Source: Bacteroidales bacterium
GTDB lineage: Bacteria; Bacteroidota; Bacteroidia; Bacteroidales; WCHB1-69
Assembly: GCA_016281255.1 (NCBI GenBank)
Contig: JAEEIG010000170.1
Coordinates: 1 to 53,950, forward strand
Reading direction: 5' to 3'
Length of the DNA stretch: 53,950 nucleotides
In this document: piece after piece, positions 33,809 through 43,558 of the stretch
Layout of the letters: every line of letters starts with the position of its first letter
How positions within the stretch are numbered: the first letter of the stretch is position 1
Position numbers and translations under genes: made by a program
The notes under the pieces: generated by a model
What the model was told of the DNA's origin: nothing
Databases searched by the model: none
Seen by the model: the letters and a program-made list of their open reading frames with translations, nothing else

Positions 33809-36301
33809 TCACGCATCAACATTCACCACGCAGCGGACTTGCTTGAACTGCGGGTTCTGCTTGAACTGGCGCAACACCTCACGAAGCTGCTGTTTCTTGG
33901 TGGCCAGCGTGTTGTCACGGGACATCTTGATCCAGAAATCCTGCAAGAAGTAGTTCTGGATGCGGGAGACCAACGGGGCGGCAGGCCCCATGACATTGCC
34001 GGCGAACACTTCGCGCAACATGCCCTGCAGCTGCTGGGCAGCCGCCATAACGGTCTGCTCCTCAGTGTGTTTCAACGTGATTTTCACCATGCGGGTGATG
34101 GGCGGCAAACGGAACTGCTGGCGTTCGGCAATCTGACTGGTGTACATCGCCATAAAGTCGTTGGACTCCACATAGCGCAACGCCGGATGGTGCGGCTGGA
34201 AGGTCTGGATGACCACCTTTCCCGGCACCTCCTTGCGCCCCGCGCGACCACTCACCTGCGACAACAGCTGGAACGCCCGCTCGAAAGCCCGGAAGTCGGG
34301 GAAGGAGATCAGCGCGTCGGCATTGAGGATGCCGACCACACTCACGCGGTCGAAATCCAACCCCTTGGTCACCATCTGCGTACCGACCAAAATATCCGTT
34401 TTGTGTTGCTCGAAATCGGTGATAATCTGCTGGTAGGCGTTCTTCGAGCGCGTGGTGTCCGTGTCCATGCGGGCAATGCGGGCCTCAGGGAATATCGCAG
34501 CCAATGTGTCTTCAACCTGTTCTGTACCAAACCCTTTCATCTCAATATCCGTACTGTGGCATGTGGGGCACTCGTGCGGCACCTCAATGGCATAACCACA
34601 ATAGTGGCACTTCAGCAGGTTGGTCTTCTTATGGTAGGTCAGCGTCACGTCGCAATACTGGCACTTGGGCATCGACTCGCAGGTGTGGCAGATCATGCGC
34701 ACCGCGTATCCGCGCCTGTTCTGGAAGAGGATAATCTGCTCCTGGCGTTCCAACGCCTGCGCCATCTGCTCAATCAGGAAGTGGGAGAACAGCCCCTGCA
34801 CCTCATGGCGCTTGGTGGCCAAACTCATGTTAACGGTGTAGATATCAGGAAGATGACTGTCGGCATAGCGCTGCATCAGCTCCACCAAACCGAACTTGCG
34901 GAGCTGTACGTTGTAATAGCTCTCCAACGACGGGGTGGCCGTACCCAAAAGCGTTTTCGCCCCATGAATCTGCGCCAACATCACGGCGGCATCGCGGGCG
35001 TGGTAACGAGGAGCGGGATCCATCTGCTTGTAAGATCCGTCATGTTCCTCGTCCACGATCACCAGTCCCAACTCTTTGTAAGGCAGCAACAAAGCCGACC
35101 TTGCTCCGAGAATCAACTGGTATTTGGAGGTGTCGTCCTGCTCGCCGCCGCTCAGCACGCGGTTCCAGATTTCCACCCGTTCGTATTCGTTGAAGCGGGA
35201 GTGATACACCCCTACCCTATCCCCGAAATATTTCCGCAACCGATTGACTATCTGAGAAGTGAGCGCGATTTCGGGCAACAAGTACAACACCTGTCTCCCC
35301 TGTTTCAGCACCTCGTCAATCAGCTTGATATAGATTTCCGTCTTGCCGCTGCCGGTAACGCCATGCAGCAACGTAACGGGATAATGTTCGAAACTCTGCT
35401 TGATTTGCCGGAAGGCAGTCTCTTGCGGAGCCGAAAGCGCCACTTCCGCCGTCTGGTCCGTGGCAAATTCGGCCAATCGGGAAATCACCCGTTCTTCCGA
35501 CTGCAAAACACCCTTTTTGAGCAACGTCTGCAGACTGCTCTGGCTGGCATGCTCCCCTTTCAACAGTTCCGCTTTGGGGACAGCGGCATCGAAATGGTAG
35601 CGGTTGTTTTGGCGGGTCTGCATCATAAAGCCCAGCAGTGTGTCGGCCTGCGAGGAGGTTTGGGGCTTCGCATTGAGCCGGTCGAGCAGCGCCATGAACT
35701 CGGCTTCCTGATCATAGGGCGGTGCCAACTTTACAACCGTCTCCTTCTTGGGTTTATAAGGATTCCGAATCTCCTCATCGGTGATAATCGCCCGTTTGTC
35801 CACCAGCGACTTGATGATGGGCATCACCTTGGCCACCTGCAGGTTCTTCGCGACATCGGCCACGGTCATGGTCTCGCGATGGATCAGCAACTCCACAACG
35901 TTGAGTTCGTAGGGAGTGAGCACGGAGACGTCGCCGTCGAATTCGGGATGGATTTTGACCTTGGTTTCGCTGGCGAGCCGCAAGGCGGAGGGCAGCGCGG
36001 CGGCCATCACCTCGCCTATGGTACACATGTAGTAGTCGGCAATCCACTGCCAGAGGCGGTATTGTGCCTCGGAGACCACGGGGCGGTCGTCGATGACATC
36101 CAGCACATACTTGACGGTGAACTGTTTGGGCGCGTTTTCATGCACTTTCTCCACAATGGCAGCATAAAGCTTGTTGTTGCCGAAGGGGACGATGACTCTC
36201 ATGCCAAATGCCAATTTGCCATTCAGCACCTGCGGCACGCGGTAGGTGAAACGCGCCTCGATGGGCAACGGCAAAATCACATCCACAAAGAAAGTCTGCA
36301 T
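33809..36301 (-). CDS. priA: Primosomal protein N' (PriA helicase)
   Basis: PriA binds abandoned replication forks and reloads the replicative helicase. The 830-residue protein has the N-terminal 3'-end-binding domain (ADVILPLPIE-like opening FFVDVILPLP), Walker A GVTGSGKT (314-321), the DEEH box (417-420) and eight zinc-binding cysteines at 538, 541, 547, 550, 565, 568, 578 and 581. Helicase motifs V and VI follow (GTQMVTKGLDFDRV and QVSGRAGR). The length is slightly greater than that of E. coli PriA (732). It lies 8 bp downstream of the periplasmic-binding-protein gene, so both may share a transcript. Confidence 0.97.
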   Translation of the reverse strand: MQTFFVDVILPLPIEARFTYRVPQVLNGKLAFGMRVIVPFGNNKLYAAIVEKVHENAPKQFTVKYVLDVIDDRPVVSEAQYRLWQWIADYYMCTIGEVMAAALPSALRLASETKVKIHPEFDGDVSVLTPYELNVVELLIHRETMTVADVAKNLQVAKVMPIIKSLVDKRAIITDEEIRNPYKPKKETVVKLAPPYDQEAEFMALLDRLNAKPQTSSQADTLLGFMMQTRQNNRYHFDAAVPKAELLKGEHASQSSLQTLLKKGVLQSEERVISRLAEFATDQTAEVALSAPQETAFRQIKQSFEHYPVTLLHGVTGSGKTEIYIKLIDEVLKQGRQVLYLLPEIALTSQIVNRLRKYFGDRVGVYHSRFNEYERVEIWNRVLSGGEQDDTSKYQLILGARSALLLPYKELGLVIVDEEHDGSYKQMDPAPRYHARDAAVMLAQIHGAKTLLGTATPSLESYYNVQLRKFGLVELMQRYADSHLPDIYTVNMSLATKRHEVQGLFSHFLIEQMAQALERQEQIILFQNRRGYAVRMICHTCESMPKCQYCDVTLTYHKKTNLLKCHYCGYAIEVPHECPTCHSTDIEMKGFGTEQVEDTLAAIFPEARIARMDTDTTRSKNAYQQIITDFEQHKTDILVGTQMVTKGLDFDRVSVVGILNADALISFPDFRAFERAFQLLSQVSGRAGRKEVPGKVVIQTFQPHHPALRYVESNDFMAMYTSQIAERQQFRLPPITRMVKITLKHTEEQTVMAAAQQLQGMLREVFAGNVMGPAAPLVSRIQNYFLQDFWIKMSRDNTLATKKQQLREVLRQFKQNPQFKQVRCVVNVDA

Positions 36302-36309
36302 GGGAGCGG

Positions 36310-37422
36310 TTAATATTGGCTTGGGACTATCTCATTGTCTTTTACTTCCAGGAACTGCACATTCACATTCTCGAAGCCGCCGTCAGGGGATTTGTCGAAG
36401 GAGAGCGGACAGGCAATCGCCTCGGTCTTCACGAGATCGATATCCTTGCCATGGCGCAGGAATTCCACGAAAAAGCGGGTGATGTCGTACCCCTGGAATG
36501 CGAAATTCTTCAACGAGGGGGGAGTTCCGAAGCGTTGGATATAGTCATAGACGAACGTTTTGACCTTTTCGCCTTCGAAATCAATGTAATAATCCGAGAA
36601 AAAGTGCAGATTAAGCTTCGAATAGTACTCTATATCGTAGGTTTTGGACTCCAGCCAAGTTTCGGGCACCACGAAGGTGAGGTTATCCGTCTTATCGCTC
36701 ATCACCAACGTCCTGGAAATAATCAGGTTTTGGGCGGGATTGTCGTAAAAGGTGACCACAAACCGAGGCTTCGTCTTCTGAAGGCGGTCCACCACCGTGG
36801 AGGCGTTGGGCGTGATCATGTAGGGGATGCTGTTCTTGCGGAAATAGGCGCAGTAGGCGTTCATCTCCTTGTCAGAGAGGGTGGAATCACCGTAGATGAT
36901 GATCGGGAAGGCATTGGTTTGTTGCGCCAGAAAAGCAAGCATGGCAGGACGCGCCTCCAACGAAGGGATCAGTTTGTACACATACTCGTTCGACTCTATG
37001 AAATCCCGGCGGCGGCTAAAAGGATTCACTATCGGGATCCCATACTGTTTGGCATATTGCGCCGCAATGGCGAACAATTTGCCGAAAAAGGGGCCGACAA
37101 TAAGGTCAACCTCCCCCATCAACCCCTGATCCTCCATCAAACGGCGCAATTTGGATTCGTCATTCGTGATATCGCGCACAATGACATTCAGCGGGACACC
37201 CTGGGCGTCATATTCGTCCAATGCCATCTGCGCCCCGTTCCAAAAGCCCATCAGCTGATAGGAGCGAACCGCTTCCACATCCTCGCACTCTTTAATGTTC
37301 GGTGTCTCATAACTCCCTGATTCAAAAGGAATCAAGTACAAAATGGTAAACGACTCCACCTCAGCAAACGCGGAGGAGAGCCCCATCATAACAACCATTG
37401 CGACAAATAACAATTTCTTCAT
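36310..37422 (-). CDS. Periplasmic-binding protein (type 1 fold), orphan
   Basis: The 370-residue protein has a signal peptide (MKKLLFVAMVVMMGLSSAFA) and a two-lobed type 1 binding-protein fold. Visible markers are ILYLIPFESGSYET at the start, MDLIVGPFFGKL-like VDLIVGPFFGKLFAIA at about residue 105, then GIPIVNPFSRR, and FAFQGYDITRFFVEFL near the end. These match the branched-chain amino-acid/receptor-family binding proteins. No ABC permease or ATPase gene lies nearby, so it may instead be a sensor or an envelope scaffold; Bacteroidetes have such stand-alone proteins, some with LysM domains, absent here. Ligand unknown. Confidence 0.8.
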   Translation of the reverse strand: MKKLLFVAMVVMMGLSSAFAEVESFTILYLIPFESGSYETPNIKECEDVEAVRSYQLMGFWNGAQMALDEYDAQGVPLNVIVRDITNDESKLRRLMEDQGLMGEVDLIVGPFFGKLFAIAAQYAKQYGIPIVNPFSRRRDFIESNEYVYKLIPSLEARPAMLAFLAQQTNAFPIIIYGDSTLSDKEMNAYCAYFRKNSIPYMITPNASTVVDRLQKTKPRFVVTFYDNPAQNLIISRTLVMSDKTDNLTFVVPETWLESKTYDIEYYSKLNLHFFSDYYIDFEGEKVKTFVYDYIQRFGTPPSLKNFAFQGYDITRFFVEFLRHGKDIDLVKTEAIACPLSFDKSPDGGFENVNVQFLEVKDNEIVPSQY

Positions 37423-37473
37423 CGTTTTATCTTATTTTATTAGAGATGGCTAACACCAATCCCTCAAAGTGGC

Positions 37474-37510
37474 ACATCATCGCATCATCCCATCATCCCA
37501 TCATCGTCAT
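37474..37510 (+). repeat. Short CATCATCC tandem repeat
   Basis: About four imperfect copies of the octamer CATCATCC, lying just after and overlapping the stop codon of the nucleoside phosphorylase gene. Confidence 0.7.
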
Positions 37511-38373
37511 ATCCGTTCCAGCACCGTATGGCACAACTGCTCCATACGGTCGTGGTAATCATCGCAAAACTCGCCTGTCACGCGGTTGGCGATAATCAGG
37601 CAGACGGTCAGCGGATGGTGTCCCAGCAGGGCGCCCAGACCATAGACAGCCGAGCATTCCATCTCCATATTGGTAACAAAGTTCCCCTGATACTCGAAAG
37701 TTTGAATACGGCTATTGAGTCCTGGATATTTCAGTTTGGCACGCACTTTTCGTCCTTGCGGTCCGAAAAAGCCGGGCGCACTGATGGTGATCCCCCGCGT
37801 CATGTCGTGGGCGATGCGTTCCATCAGAAGCGGCGAGCACGGGGTGCAATAGGGGTACGGCAGCGCATTGTCCCAGCCCGTATGGCGGACAAAGGCCTCC
37901 ACCAAGTCTTCCCGGACCAGGTCGCAGGTGTCGTAGTAGCGCAACATGCCGTCAATGCCGAGCCCGAAAGCCGACGCGAGAAAGGTACCGCACTCGATAT
38001 CGGGGTTGAGGGCGCCGGAAGTGCCAATGCGCACGAGATTGAGGGAACGGTGGTTCTCCTTGACGACTCGCGTTGTCAAATCGACGTTGAGCAATGCGTC
38101 CAGTTCGGTAAGCACAATATCGACATTGTCGGTTCCCATTCCCGTGGAAATCACGGAGATACGTTTTCCGTTAATAGTTCCGGTATGGGTAATCATCTCG
38201 CGGTTCTGTTTTCGCACCTCCACCGTGTCCAACATGGCGGAAATCACCGGCACACGACCGGGATCGCCCACCAGGATGACGTTGTCGGCCAGTTCCTCCG
38301 GATGCAGATTGAGGTGATAGACGGCACCGTCGGAACGAAGGGGCAGTTCGGATGCGGGTATCTGTTTGTACAT
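37507..38373 (-). CDS. Nucleoside phosphorylase (uridine phosphorylase-like)
   Basis: The enzyme splits nucleosides with phosphate to a free base and ribose-1-phosphate. From the ATG at 38373 the product has 288 residues. An ATG 27 bp upstream is rejected because it falls in the -7 box. Family marks are VILVGDPGRVPVISAML (phosphate-binding G-D-P-G-R near residue 40), VRIGTSGALNPDIECGT (about 118) and VTNMEMECSAVYGLGALLG (about 240), the ribose/base-binding M-E-x-E region. The PNP/UDP phosphorylase family is certain; the substrate (uridine versus purine) is not. It has its own promoter and is divergent from the giant gene at 38530. Confidence 0.9.
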   Translation of the reverse strand: MYKQIPASELPLRSDGAVYHLNLHPEELADNVILVGDPGRVPVISAMLDTVEVRKQNREMITHTGTINGKRISVISTGMGTDNVDIVLTELDALLNVDLTTRVVKENHRSLNLVRIGTSGALNPDIECGTFLASAFGLGIDGMLRYYDTCDLVREDLVEAFVRHTGWDNALPYPYCTPCSPLLMERIAHDMTRGITISAPGFFGPQGRKVRAKLKYPGLNSRIQTFEYQGNFVTNMEMECSAVYGLGALLGHHPLTVCLIIANRVTGEFCDDYHDRMEQLCHTVLERI

Positions 38374-38397
38374 ATTGTTCGGATTTTTATGAAAAGG

Positions 38398-38405
38398 CAA
38401 AAATA
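38398..38405 (-). promoter_or_regulatory. -7 promoter box of the nucleoside phosphorylase gene
   Basis: TATTTTTG on the minus strand, 24 bp upstream of the chosen ATG; decides the start. Confidence 0.6.
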
Positions 38406-38475
38406 CAAAATAATTGAAAATGGATCATGGCTGAATCATTATTATTTCACCATGGCTTTTTTTAATAAAAAATAT

Positions 38476-38483
38476 TATTTTTG
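38476..38483 (+). promoter_or_regulatory. -7 promoter box of the second giant surface-protein gene
   Basis: TATTTTTG on the plus strand, 46 bp upstream of the ATG at 38530, in the 156-bp divergent gap. Confidence 0.55.
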
Positions 38484-38529
38484 TAGCTTGATTTTTTCAA
38501 CGGATTTATTCACGAAAAGCATAGGTACT

Positions 38530-41500
38530 ATGAGAAAACATTTGACAATCATCACACTGATATTATGGGCATTCTGCGGATTCGCGCAGAATTTCTCCCC
38601 GCTTTCCGAATCTTTCGAGGGGATTTTCCCACCTCAGGGGTGGACCAACCTGCATGTTTCAGGCACTCCGCAGTGGTCCCAAACCAACACCTTGGAGTAC
38701 TGTGCCGGCGCCCAGGAGGGGGCGAATTACGTCATGGTGGGCTTCGGCCAGAACGACAACTACCTGATCACGCCGAAGTTATACCCGCAGATCGGCGACT
38801 CCATCGTCTTTTACATGGGCATCGAAAGTCCCAACTACAACATCGACAACTTCACCACTGTGGAGGTTTCCACCACAGGCACCGCGCCGGCGGACTTCAC
38901 CACCGTCAGGAATCTCACGGTCGCGGATTTCACCATGGGGGACAACTGGTACCGTTTTGCCGTGAATCTTGGCGGCTACGCGGGTCAAGGCATCTACGTG
39001 GCCTTCCACAACAAAGTCACGGCCTCGGGGATGCTCGCCGGCGGCAACGTCTATCTCGACAATGTGAGCGGGCCTGACATGGCGGTGGCGGGCTGCACGA
39101 CGCCGTTGAATTTAGCGGCCACGAACATCAGCACCTCATCGGCCGATTTGACCTGGCAATCGGACGCCAACGAATACATCGTCTATATCCGCGCATTCGG
39201 GGAGACGGAATACAGCGAGCAGACCAACGCCACGCTGAACCCCTACGACAGCACATTCCAAGTCAACGGGCTGGTTCCCGGCACCACCTACCAGTGGTAT
39301 GTCGCAGCCATCTGCAACGACACGTTCAACAGTCCGGTGGCCGCCTTCACCACCTCGTGCGTGCCCTACGAAGCCGACATTCTCCCCTACTCCACCACCT
39401 TCGCCGAGTGCACGTCGTTCGGCGATTTGCCGAACTGCTGGATCCGCGTAGAGGGCAGCGAATTCAACAACTCCGGGATCTACTTCCCCGGGGCCCACTC
39501 CAACTCGTTCTACGGTTACGACTGGTACACTGGCGACACCATCCTCCGGTTCACCCCCGAGGACTCCATACGTCACTGGGTGGCCATGCCGGCGGTGAAC
39601 ACCGACATCCACCTGCTGCGGGTGCGGTTCCTAGCGACGCCTTACGAGAACATCGCCTCTTACGGCCGAATGGAAATCGGGCTGCTCCCGGACATCAACG
39701 ACACCGCGAACTTCGAGATTGTGAGCACGATAGAGGCGGTCAACCTGCCGTCAACAGACTACGTCCAATACACTGTGCCCTTCCTCAACACCACCCTTTC
39801 GGGCAACAACCGGCTGGTCTGTTTCCGCTGCATCGGGCAATCCGGCAGCGTTTGGTACCTGGACAATGTCACTTTGGAATACATCCCCCTTTGCGAGGAG
39901 CCGTATGATTTACAAGCCTACAGTACTTCCGCCACCACCGCGGACCTCTCCTGGGTTCCCGGCGACAGCACGCAAGTCCACTTCACCATCCACTACAAAC
40001 CGCAAAACACTCCCGTTTGGATGACCGAGACCGTCACCATCACCGACTCCGCCCACCACCAGCTGACCGATCTGCAACACAGCACCCTTTACGAAGCCTA
40101 CGTGACGGCGCCGTGCGCCCCCGACCAGCAGAGCAATCTCGTGACCTTCACCACCGACTGCATGCCCTTCGAGGCCGACAGCCTGCCTTACTATATGGAT
40201 TTCGAAAACGTGGCCGAATATGAGCTGCCCCTTTGCTGGACACGGCTGGCGGGACACACGGAATACAGCCACAGCTATCCTTGCGCCATCGAAGGATCGT
40301 CGGCGCATGAAGGCGGCATTTGCATCCGCTTCAGCGGGAACCAGTCCGACCCCAACTTGCTGGCCTTACCCGCGATGGAGGAGAACATCCAGCAACTCCG
40401 AATCCGGTTCTGGATGAAGCCCGGCGGCAACATGACCCCCTACGGCAGTATGGAGATCGGGGTGATGCCGGATCTCAACGACACCTCCGCTTTCGAGGCC
40501 GTGAGCATCATAACCGCCTCTCAGTTAAGCAATAGCGACTATCAACTTTACAAAGTGTCCTTCCAGAACACCACACTCCCCGGCAGTGGCAACCATATCG
40601 TGTTCCGTTATGCCAACCCGATGAACACCGCCTCGGGGTACGCTTGGTATATCGACGACGTGACGGTGGAGTACATCCCCGACTGTTACGAACCTGAGGG
40701 GCTGGCCATCACGGGGGTGACGGCGACCACCGCCACGCTCACATGGAGTTCGGAGGACAACGTACCGGTAGCCAGCACTGTCCATTACGCCGTTGCAGGC
40801 GACACCGCGTGGGTTCACCAAGCCGTCCCCGCCACCGCCAACTTCAGCGCGGCACTCGCCGGTCTGACCCCAAACACGACCTACACGGCCTACGTCACCG
40901 CCGATTGCGCCGCCGACATGCCCTCTCTGCCGGTCACCTTCACCACCGAATGTGCCGGTATCACCATGTCATCCATCCCGACGACCTGGGATTTCGAGAA
41001 TGAAAATCCCTCCGGCACCCTCTCGCACCCGCTGCCCGCCTGCTGGAAACGATTCGCCACCACCAGCGCCGAGGCTCCCTACGTGTACTCCAACGCCCTG
41101 TATGCCCACCAAGGGGTCAAAATGCTGAACTTCAACAGCACAGAGGGTTACGCCATTCTTCCTCCGCTGGACGACAGTGTGCCCGTCAACGCTTTGCAGC
41201 TCTCCTTCTTTGCCCGCAGCAGCACCGACGAAAACGGCACCCCATTCACCTCCCAGTTCCAGGCGGGTGTGATGACCGACCCCTATGACACCGCCACATT
41301 CACAAACGTACAGTCGTTTTCGGTGACCGGCGGGACCTACTTCCCGGTGGAGATTTCCTTCGCCGGCTATGCGGGACAAGGCCGTTATCTGGCTCTCCGT
41401 CAACTGGACAACGGAAACGTGAACGGCTATGGCTTCATCGACCAAGTGACCTTGGAATACATCTCCGATTGCGAGCGCCCGTATGATTTGTATGCGGACG

Positions 41501-43551
41501 ACCTCTCGGTCTCATCCGCCCGGCTGCACTGGAGTTCAAACGCCCCGCAATTCTCCGTCTATTTCAAAGAAGAAGGCACGGACAATTACACCCTTTCCGG
41601 CACCACAACGGACACCTTCATGGTGATATCCGCCAATTCGGGGAGCTCCTACGACTGGTATGTCTCCGCGAACTGTGCCGACACCATCCTGGCCTCCATC
41701 CCTTCGGGGTTCAGCACCTTGTGCGCCCCGGTATCCGTCTCGTCCCTGTCTCCCTGGACAGAGAACTTTGACGCTCCCGGCACAGCCCACCAAGTCCCTT
41801 ACTGCTGGATACGGCTTTCCTCTTTCGTATGGAATGCGACGGAGACTTATCCTGCCATTGATGATTATTATGAGGAGAACTCCCAGAACCTGTTGATGGC
41901 CGGCGCCAATGCCACGAATCTCATTGCGTTGCCTCTATTCGCGCAAGACCTCAACACTTTGAGGCTCTATTTCAGCGCGAAAGCCGCCACTGTCACCTCC
42001 AACAATCTGGAAGTCGGCGTGCTAAGTTCCCTTTCCGACACTTCCGGTTTCCAGGTCATTTCCACCCTGCACCCTCAAGACTATCTTGCGGAATTGGACC
42101 CCCTCACGCCTTACATCCCCTTTGTCATGGACCTCGACACGGTTCCGGATCTCACGGGATGGATTGCCCTCCGCCTGCGTTGCAACGACACCGTCATGAG
42201 CCAATGGCACTTGGACGACTTCAAAGTGAAGCCCATCCCCGAATGTTCCGAGCCGCTGAATCTGACCGTCAGCGACATCACCTCCTCCAGCGTGGATTTG
42301 TCCTGGGAAAGCGATGCTGACACGTTCGACGTCTATTACCAAAGCGTCAACGAAGCCACCCCTCATCTTCTCCCTGGCGTCACGCTGACCAACGGTGTGT
42401 TCACGCTCTCCGGGCTCAACACGGGGACTCATTATATTTGGTATGTGGTCGCTCATTGTCCCGGCAATGACAACAGCGATGCGTCGCATACGGGAGGGTT
42501 CTTCACCGCCTGTGGCGATATCGCGACATTCCCCCATCTTGAGGATTTCGAGTACGGCATGGAATGTTGGACCACGGAGTCCGTCACCGGCGACAACGGC
42601 TGGATGGTCGTCAGCGACCCCCAATACGCCGCAGGCGGCAACAGTTGTGCGGTGTTTCTCTATTATTCCGGAAACTCCGCGCGCCTGACTTCCCCTGTTT
42701 TCGATTTCTCCGGTTACGAAAACATCACCTTGGATTACGATTTATACATACGTCCTTACAACAACGTTTACGATTCCGTAGGGGTCTATTATCGCACCTC
42801 TTCCGATGCCCCGTGGACCTATCTGCGCTCCCACACGGACAACATGGGGACCAACACCTACATCTCCTACAGCACTCCTTTGCCCAACACCGGCAACGAA
42901 TACCAAGTGATGTTCCTTGGCGAAGGTCTTGACGGGAACTCCATCTTCCTCGACAACATTTCGGTGTCGGGGGATAGCATCCACGACACACCGGACACCT
43001 GTCCCGTCCCGACAAATCTGGAGCAACAGATTGCATTACGGGATGCGGCCAACATCACGGTCTGTTGGGTCGATCATGCCGGCGTTTCGCAATGGAACCT
43101 GCAATATCGCAGAGAGAACAGCGGTGAGGAGTGGACCACGGTAACCGTGACAGGGACGCCATGTCACGAAATCGTCGGGTTAATCAACGGCACCGTGTAT
43201 GAGATTCGGGTGCAGGCGATCTGCGACGAGGAGAGGCTCAGCGAATGGTCGGTGATTCTTTCGGCCATTGCGAGCGACAACGGCATTGAGAATCATCCGG
43301 ACGGTCACATCCTTCTCTTCCCGAATCCGGCCAGCGATTATGTGGAAATCCGCGCGAACGGGAACGAGCTCGACATCACAGGAATAGAGGTTTATGATGT
43401 GTACGGGAAATTAATCCGCACCGTTGTCGTGGCAGACAATAACAATTCCCGACAGACCCGGATCAACGTGGCCGGTTTGGCGGCCGGCACCTATTTCGCA
43501 CGTCTCCACACCCACCAAGGGGTGGTCACGAAGCCATTCGTAAAACGGTAA
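38530..43551 (+). CDS. Giant modular T9SS surface protein (cleaved-adhesin/fibronectin-III type)
   Basis: The frame is open further upstream but antisense to another gene. The ATG at 38530 gives a signal peptide (MRKHLTIITLILWAFCGFAQ) behind a -7 box, so the product has 1673 residues. It starts with a cleaved-adhesin-like jelly-roll domain (FSPLSESFEGIFPPQGWTN). Five further jelly-roll modules follow, opening with phrases such as LPYSTTFAEC, LPYYMDFENV, IPTTWDFENE, LSPWTENFDA and FPHLEDFEYG, interleaved with fibronectin-III-like domains (A-D-L-T-W ... Y-x-W-Y-V). A type A T9SS sorting domain closes the protein (LLFPNPASDYVEIRANG onward, ending VVTKPFVKR). It is GC-rich, unlike the adhesin at 24000-31664. 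Likely exported by the T9SS and attached to the cell surface. Confidence 0.92.
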   Translation: MRKHLTIITLILWAFCGFAQNFSPLSESFEGIFPPQGWTNLHVSGTPQWSQTNTLEYCAGAQEGANYVMVGFGQNDNYLITPKLYPQIGDSIVFYMGIESPNYNIDNFTTVEVSTTGTAPADFTTVRNLTVADFTMGDNWYRFAVNLGGYAGQGIYVAFHNKVTASGMLAGGNVYLDNVSGPDMAVAGCTTPLNLAATNISTSSADLTWQSDANEYIVYIRAFGETEYSEQTNATLNPYDSTFQVNGLVPGTTYQWYVAAICNDTFNSPVAAFTTSCVPYEADILPYSTTFAECTSFGDLPNCWIRVEGSEFNNSGIYFPGAHSNSFYGYDWYTGDTILRFTPEDSIRHWVAMPAVNTDIHLLRVRFLATPYENIASYGRMEIGLLPDINDTANFEIVSTIEAVNLPSTDYVQYTVPFLNTTLSGNNRLVCFRCIGQSGSVWYLDNVTLEYIPLCEEPYDLQAYSTSATTADLSWVPGDSTQVHFTIHYKPQNTPVWMTETVTITDSAHHQLTDLQHSTLYEAYVTAPCAPDQQSNLVTFTTDCMPFEADSLPYYMDFENVAEYELPLCWTRLAGHTEYSHSYPCAIEGSSAHEGGICIRFSGNQSDPNLLALPAMEENIQQLRIRFWMKPGGNMTPYGSMEIGVMPDLNDTSAFEAVSIITASQLSNSDYQLYKVSFQNTTLPGSGNHIVFRYANPMNTASGYAWYIDDVTVEYIPDCYEPEGLAITGVTATTATLTWSSEDNVPVASTVHYAVAGDTAWVHQAVPATANFSAALAGLTPNTTYTAYVTADCAADMPSLPVTFTTECAGITMSSIPTTWDFENENPSGTLSHPLPACWKRFATTSAEAPYVYSNALYAHQGVKMLNFNSTEGYAILPPLDDSVPVNALQLSFFARSSTDENGTPFTSQFQAGVMTDPYDTATFTNVQSFSVTGGTYFPVEISFAGYAGQGRYLALRQLDNGNVNGYGFIDQVTLEYISDCERPYDLYADDLSVSSARLHWSSNAPQFSVYFKEEGTDNYTLSGTTTDTFMVISANSGSSYDWYVSANCADTILASIPSGFSTLCAPVSVSSLSPWTENFDAPGTAHQVPYCWIRLSSFVWNATETYPAIDDYYEENSQNLLMAGANATNLIALPLFAQDLNTLRLYFSAKAATVTSNNLEVGVLSSLSDTSGFQVISTLHPQDYLAELDPLTPYIPFVMDLDTVPDLTGWIALRLRCNDTVMSQWHLDDFKVKPIPECSEPLNLTVSDITSSSVDLSWESDADTFDVYYQSVNEATPHLLPGVTLTNGVFTLSGLNTGTHYIWYVVAHCPGNDNSDASHTGGFFTACGDIATFPHLEDFEYGMECWTTESVTGDNGWMVVSDPQYAAGGNSCAVFLYYSGNSARLTSPVFDFSGYENITLDYDLYIRPYNNVYDSVGVYYRTSSDAPWTYLRSHTDNMGTNTYISYSTPLPNTGNEYQVMFLGEGLDGNSIFLDNISVSGDSIHDTPDTCPVPTNLEQQIALRDAANITVCWVDHAGVSQWNLQYRRENSGEEWTTVTVTGTPCHEIVGLINGTVYEIRVQAICDEERLSEWSVILSAIASDNGIENHPDGHILLFPNPASDYVEIRANGNELDITGIEVYDVYGKLIRTVVVADNNNSRQTRINVAGLAAGTYFARLHTHQGVVTKPFVKR

Positions 43552-43558
43552 AACGGCA

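Noticed and set aside
33839-36313. 824-codon open frame antisense to priA, and similar long antisense frames at 2066-3406 and 4974-7040
   Set aside because: They are shadows of strongly conserved genes on the other strand (priA, tnaA, recQ); their translations show no family features and arise from codon bias.
37528-38529. Upstream extension of the second giant surface protein
   Set aside because: It is antisense to the nucleoside phosphorylase; the ATG at 38530 starts a signal peptide behind a -7 box.
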